Assembly: GCF_000003605.2 (NCBI RefSeq)
Contig: NW_003141322.1
Span: forward strand, 404,810 to 437,891
Source: Saccoglossus kowalevskii
Lineage: Eukaryota; Hemichordata; Enteropneusta; Harrimaniidae
DNA length: 33,082 nt
Reading direction: 5' to 3'
Within the stretch, counting starts at the first letter, position 1. Each line of letters starts with the position of its first letter. Positions 29,001 to 33,082 of the stretch are shown piece after piece. A program made the translations under genes and the position numbers. The notes beneath the pieces were generated by a model, which saw nothing but the letters and a program-made list of their open reading frames with translations, searched no databases and had not been told where the DNA came from.

Positions 29001-29804
29001 AACAAGGGATAATAAAAGTCTGGGTTTACCTAGTGACGCAACAAGTCATTATTAATATCTTTCCATTAATTATTCACTGATTTTTAATTTTGCTATTTTC
29101 GTTGAGCAGTGAAATTTGTTTAAATTCAATCCATGTGAACTTGTAGAAAAACAACAGAACTCATTGTTTCCCTGCCAAGTTTGTGAACTTGAAAAAAACC
29201 CAACGAAATTGCTCAAAACATCAAAATAGTGAAAATATATAGTTTGACTGTATAGGAGTAATATCTCACACTGCACATACATGCAGGGATTGAAATAAAA
29301 CAATTTCCCTGCATGCACAGTGTGCATGTTGAATTTGAAATTTACCTGCACTAACTTGTTGTGAAATGCACCACTTTTAAAGTTTAAATAAAATTGACGG
29401 GTTCTCGATTGATGCGATCATGAATAAATTTGCTTTTTTTGTGAGTTGTCTCACAATGTTGGTTGAACTTAATTTAGGCATAATGAATAATGAGAAAATG
29501 TTGTGTTAATTTCTACATGCACAGCATGCACATAATATTTCAAGTTTACTTCCACTAGCTAATAATCTATGTGCATAGTGCAGTGTGCACCAGGGTATTT
29601 TGACCCCTGACATGGCTTGACGACCAGCCCCTTTACATACGCTGTGTACTACGCGTAAACAATAGAACATGTCATACAAATATGATATAGTTAATCAGCT
29701 GTATCTCTTTATCTCTGTGTGCTTACCTCCTGTAATGCCATAATGGCAGGTGATAGCCAGTTATAGGATAATCCACCAGCCACTTGCATAGCAACCTCAC
29801 GGAC
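25933..29804 (-). CDS. CENPA: Centromeric histone H3 (CENP-A), last two coding exons (partial)
   Basis: Role (established): CENP-A replaces H3 in centromeric nucleosomes and recruits the kinetochore. Seen: exons 29804-29727 (26 codons) and 26064-25933 (43 codons plus TAA), both phase 0, join to [20 protein letters not shown] then [20 protein letters not shown] and a second part [17 protein letters not shown]. This is the histone fold from the end of alpha-1 to the C-terminus. Compared with canonical H3 ([24 protein letters not shown]), loop 1 is two residues longer and reads SYNW, as in vertebrate CENP-A (DFNW). The C-terminus is GYGRGL rather than the canonical RGERA. Both features mark CENP-A. 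The N-tail and first half of the fold were not found to the right edge, so they probably lie beyond it. Nested in the intron is a HIRAN-ORF element on the same strand. Confidence 0.9.
26838..26850 (-). promoter_or_regulatory. Histone downstream element (U7-binding type), candidate
   Basis: CCAAAAAGAGAAC on the minus strand, ten bases after the stem-loop. Its purine-rich content and spacing fit the histone downstream element that pairs with U7 snRNA (CAAGAAAGA in sea urchins). Confidence 0.65.
26861..26876 (-). terminator. Replication-dependent histone mRNA 3' stem-loop
   Basis: On the minus strand GGCCCTTTTCAGGGCC: a 6-bp stem with a TTTC-type four-base loop followed by ACCACACA. This matches the animal histone 3'-processing signal (GG-YYY-stem, loop UUUC, then ACCA). 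It starts 51 nt after the HIRAN stop codon, the usual distance for histone genes, and is preceded by AATAAA (26884-26879). Confidence 0.85.
26928..27308 (-). CDS. Small intronless HIRAN-domain protein (126 aa)
   Basis: ATG at 27308-27306, stop at 26930-26928. Residues about 20-80 fit the HIRAN fold pattern: [19 protein letters not shown], then a Leu/Gln strand, the diagnostic [12 protein letters not shown] (48-59), [21 protein letters not shown] (61-81). HIRAN domains bind single-stranded DNA 3' ends in HLTF/Rad5-type helicases and also occur alone in small proteins of unknown role. No helicase, RING or transposase domain is attached. The last about 40 residues are basic and unassigned. The ORF lies inside a TIR element in a CENP-A intron, on the same strand. 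The next feature downstream is a histone-type 3' stem-loop. A TATA-like CATAAAAAAC lies about 40 bases before the ATG. Confidence 0.7.
   Translation of the reverse strand: MIYSRTHTRDKITKITMMQQVAIVGMPLYGYRNRLEVGKMFFLQRQKNNPHDRNAIAVMKDGKKVASLPRDVSKVLAPVVDSQSAKYYILKPRLSASTTHQGMDRCNIGFIVNEEKAERVRPMLRG
29727..29804 (-). CDS. CENPA: CENP-A penultimate exon (loop 1 and alpha-2 start)
   Basis: Acceptor TTTATTTCAAG, donor GTAAGC. Encodes [16 protein letters not shown] then [10 protein letters not shown] in phase 0, aligning without gaps to human CENP-A over 26 residues and needing a two-residue gap against canonical H3. Confidence 0.9.
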
Positions 29805-29900
29805 CTTGAAATAAAGAGCAACAAGTAATTATTAGACACATGGTTCCTGTCGGTATTTGGATACATGACACAAAATAAACAAGCAGCCTCTCGGCTGAGA

Positions 29901-30785
29901 TAGCTCCGCTGTTAGCAATGCACATTTCAATTAAAGAACAGAAGATATCATTAGAAAATGAACATTATGCATAGTATCAATGCTATGGGACTTGCTGTTT
30001 TCAACAAGAATTCAAAAATATCATTTTTCACCATAAATGATTGTGGTTTTTAACAAGAAGTCGAAAATATCACTTTTTACCAAAAATGACAAAAATATTC
30101 ACCAAAATTAGAGAATTAAAGATATCATTACAAAATGAACAAATCTTAGAAAGGTCCACATGTAGTACCTATATATGTAGTATCAAAGCAATTGGACTTG
30201 CGGTTTTTAACAAGAAGTTGAAAATATCACTTTTTACCAAAAATGACAAAAATATTCACCAAAATTAGAAAATTAAAGATATCATTACAAAATGAACAAT
30301 CTGAGAGAGGTCCACATGTAGTACCTATATATGTAATATCAAAGCAATTGCACTTGCGTTTTTTAACAAGAAGTCAAAAATATCACTTTTTACTAAAAAT
30401 GACAACAATATTCATTAAAATTAGAGAATTGAAGATATTATTACAAAATGAACAAATCTGAGAGAGATCCACATGTAATACCTATATATATATACCTATA
30501 TATGTAATATAAAAGCAATTGGACTTGCGGTTTTTAACAAGAAATCGAAAAAATATCACTTTTTACCAAAAATGACAAAAATATTCACCAAAATTAGAGA
30601 ATTGAAGATATGATCATGAAATGAACAAATCCGAGAGAGGTCTACCCAAGGTACATATACACCATATATCAAGGCATTCAGGCTCGTAGTTTTCAAGAAG
30701 TTGAAAAAGTAAAACATTGACACGAACGACGACGGACAATCACTCATATGATAAGCTCTGCTCGACAAAGTCGACAGCGGAGCTA
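29901..30785. mobile_element. TIR element with about five 157-bp internal tandem units
   Basis: Perfect 12-bp ends TAGCTCCGCTGT (29901-29912) and ACAGCGGAGCTA (30774-30785). The right end also forms a hairpin AGCTCTGCTCGA / TCGACAGCGGAGCT. Internal units start at about 30075, 30232, 30387 and 30559 with TTTTTACCAAAAATGACA. Open frames at 30041-30461 are repeats read as protein. Confidence 0.75.
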
Positions 30786-31479
30786 AAAAAAGAAATAATG
30801 TCAAAGGAATTTGGCATGCACATGAAAGCATTCTTTCCTTTGTACAAAAGGTAAAGCATTTTTCAATGGCATAGTCCCTGTCTGTACAATAAACACAAGA
30901 TATATATGTGACCTAATGTCAATGTGTGATGTATGTGTAAAGTTTTTGGTCCAGCCATTTATGAGATATGGCTCTGTGAAAATGTATTTGTTTACAAAAG
31001 ATAACCACCAGTCAGCCATTTTGGATTTGATGGTAACAAAAATGCATGATGTATGTTGGTTTGATATGATGTCTGGGTCCAGGCATCTCAAATATATGGA
31101 TCAGGAACTGCATTCTTTGAAACAAAACGGCCTTCAATCAGCCATTTTGAATCAAATCACAAAACCAACTGATGTGCATCAGTTTCAGAAACTTGAATCA
31201 CGGAAAGTTGGAAATAACTCATATATGAAGTAAAAAAAAATTAAAATTATTCCAAATAGACAGCTGGAGACTAATGTCTGCTACTTGAGATGCACAATGT
31301 GACAACAATGTGATCGACAGTCTTTATGTTTACAATACTCACAGAAATCTTTTATTCAAACAAAAAAGAACACATTTTGACTGTACATCTTTGGTTTGCA
31401 GTTTGATTTATTCCAGAGCACCTGTGCAACAAATCTACTTTAAACCTGATTTTTAAAGAAATCAAGAACTAGTTAATTT

Positions 31480-32830
31480 ATTCAAATTAGGTGATCATTA
31501 TGTATCAAGCTTCATTTAACAATTTAATTGTTATTGAGATATTTATGCAAATAAGACAGTTAACATAAACAGATTACAATAAAAAATTAACAGGTTAATT
31601 AAAGTGATTAATTATGCAAATTAGGTTAATTATAACTAACTATTTTGCAAATTATATATAATTAGCATGCATGGATTCCAACCCAAACTAATAAGATCTG
31701 TGTATTGTTTCAAAGCACTCAAACGTTTCTTTAAAATCCAATGTTTGGTACTTGAAATATATCAATTAAAGAATAAAACAATCATCCTGCATTATGTAAT
31801 TAATATGCCTGGATTTTAATCTGAAACTAATCAGGTCTCAGGTCAGAAAAAGACTCCCATTTTGTGCTTCGCACACAAGAGTAAAAAATCATTAAAAATA
31901 ATGATTTCATGTGCATAGGTATACCCTTTATCTGGTCGCTGCACCATTCTTTGAAGAAATCATTAAAAAACTGAGAAAAAACAAAATGGCTACTGGTCAG
32001 CTGAAAATTAACTAATTATGCTAATAAGGTAATTAATATGCACAAACATTTACCCCAAAACTAATCAAGAGTCTGCACAGTCCTTAAATAACTATGTACT
32101 AAGTGTCATTGAAATGTGATGATTACTACTTGAAATATCAAAAGCTGAAATTTAATTAATTATGCAAATTAGGTAATTAATATCTACTGATATTACCCAA
32201 AAAACTATCAGGTCTGTGCAGTGTCCTATGACATCTATGTATCAAGTTTTATTGAAATGTGATGATTAGTACTTGAGATATCAGTAGAAAAGCCAATACT
32301 GTGGAATACTTTATTTTCGCTGGAATTAATTTTCGCTGAAAAGGCTTTTAGGGCGTTTTGTATGGAATTTATTTTCACTGATTTTTGATAAATTTAATGT
32401 GAAACATAGGAAAAAAAGTATATTCGCTGGATTTTATTTTCACTGAATCATCCCTTCAGCGAAAATAGCGAAAATAAATTCCAAGCGAAAATAAAGTATT
32501 CTACAGTAATTGATTAATCATTATGCAAATTAGGTAATTAATATTGCAGAGATTTTTACCCAAAACTAATCAAATATGCGCATTAGTTAAGAGCATCTGT
32601 GTGCCAATTTTCATCAAAATCCAATGAGTGGTTCTTTAGATATCAGTGGAACACTAATGGAACAGCTAAACATCAGCTAATTATCATGCAAATTAGGTAA
32701 TTAATATGCACAGATTTTTACCAAATTCTAATCAAATCTGCGCATTGGCCCAGAGCATCTATGCACCAAGTTTCATTAAAAATCAATGTATGGTTCTTGA
32801 GATATCAGTGGAACAGACACACACACACAC
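31480..32830 (-). repeat. Inverted copy of the CTAATTTGCATAATTA repeat family
   Basis: Reverse-orientation units matching 18687-19777 (ATGCAAATTAGGTAATTAATATG, AAGTTTCATTGAAATGTGATGATTA-like pieces, given here in parts). Includes GACTCCCATTTTGTGCTTCG at about 31850. Interrupted by the MITE at 32297-32508. Confidence 0.75.
32297..32508. mobile_element. 212-bp foldback MITE
   Basis: About 40-bp inverted ends, left starting TACTGTGGAATACTTTATTT and right ending AAATAAAGTATTCTACAGTA, with repeated TTTATTTTCGCTGGAATT inside. It is inserted in the reverse repeat array. Diverged relatives lie at about 7140-7330 and 24785-24835. Confidence 0.85.
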
Positions 32831-32834
32831 ACAC
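32817..32834. repeat. (CA)n dinucleotide repeat
   Basis: Perfect CA run of about nine units at the edge of the repeat family. Confidence 0.9.
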
Positions 32835-33082
32835 TTGTATTGCTATATGTTCCGAGGACTTCATTGGATTAACTTTTAATATAGTTGAATTAACGTTTAA
32901 TATAGTTGCGATATGAACTCGATTAAAACGCGTTCCTATATAGGGTTGCGTTTTAATTGGAGTTTAATTAAACTCAATTACAATGCAATACAATGGAGAA
33001 TTGCATTTTAATTAAGTTTAATTAAACAAGAGTTGAATATCCCGTGACTGAACATAGAAATGTTTGCGAAGCTTAGGTTTAG

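Larger units (their letters stand above)
26065..29726 (-). other. CENP-A intron (3.7 kb) with nested element
   Basis: Contains the HIRAN-bearing TIR element (26648-27937). It also has a possible small inverted-repeat element with TTGTTATGCG (28847-28856) and CGCATAACAA (28996-29005) ends, and AT-rich DNA with TGCA-rich imperfect repeats at about 29270-29600. One unassigned open stretch on the minus strand at 26299-26547 is discussed in the findings. Confidence 0.7.
29805..33082. other. CENP-A upstream intron (inferred), repeat-filled
   Basis: No CENP-A 5' exon could be found on the minus strand. Content is a TIR element with about 157-bp tandem units (29901-30785), a stretch of ordinary-looking DNA to 31480, the inverted AATTACCTAATTTGCATAATTA family (31480-32830) with a nested foldback MITE, a (CA)n tract and AT-rich DNA to the edge. 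Confidence 0.6.

Noticed and set aside
30041-30461. Similar adjacent ORFs suggesting a repeat protein
   Set aside because: They are the 157-bp non-coding tandem units of the 29901-30785 element, broken by stops in each unit.

Overview
The window is a piece of animal nuclear DNA. The genes have several exons with GT/AG introns, intergenic DNA is AT-rich and full of short inverted-repeat elements and satellites, and there is one run of N (19201-19368). The encoded proteins are closest to animal families. The repeat content and one sea-urchin-like histone 3' end fit a marine invertebrate (deuterostome or lophotrochozoan); the species cannot be named from the sequence.

Layout: (1) minus strand 1-1767, the 5' part of a DUSP11/PIR1-type RNA triphosphatase gene running off the left edge. 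(2) Plus strand 3470-9491, a complete four-exon PPM1D/WIP1 phosphatase gene (475 aa), head-to-head with DUSP11. (3) Plus strand 13342-21996, an aspartoacylase (ASPA/ACY) gene with two alternative, homologous copies of exon 2 (16189-16475 and 20192-20457). Reading phases dictate that exactly one copy can be used. A 20-bp satellite of about 54 copies, an inverted-repeat element and the assembly gap lie between them. (4) Minus strand 25933-29804, the last two coding exons of a centromeric histone H3 (CENP-A); its 5' exons were not found and probably lie beyond the right edge.

The large CENP-A intron (26065-29726) holds a 1.29-kb element with 23-bp terminal inverted repeats. It carries an intronless 126-aa HIRAN-domain ORF, followed 51 nt after its stop codon by a textbook replication-dependent histone mRNA 3' stem-loop and a purine-rich downstream element. 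This is the most unusual object in the window. The second most unusual is the frame-locked exon pair of the aspartoacylase, where one version loses an Arg equivalent to a substrate-binding residue.

The rest is introns and intergenic DNA carrying at least eight repeat families: a 1.1-kb element present twice (PPM1D intron 2 and downstream of ASPA), foldback MITEs, two TIR elements with internal tandem repeats, a 37-bp minisatellite and simple repeats. The four host genes do not form one pathway. Three act in the nucleus (RNA 5'-end processing, DNA-damage signalling, centromere identity) and one is a metabolic deacylase.
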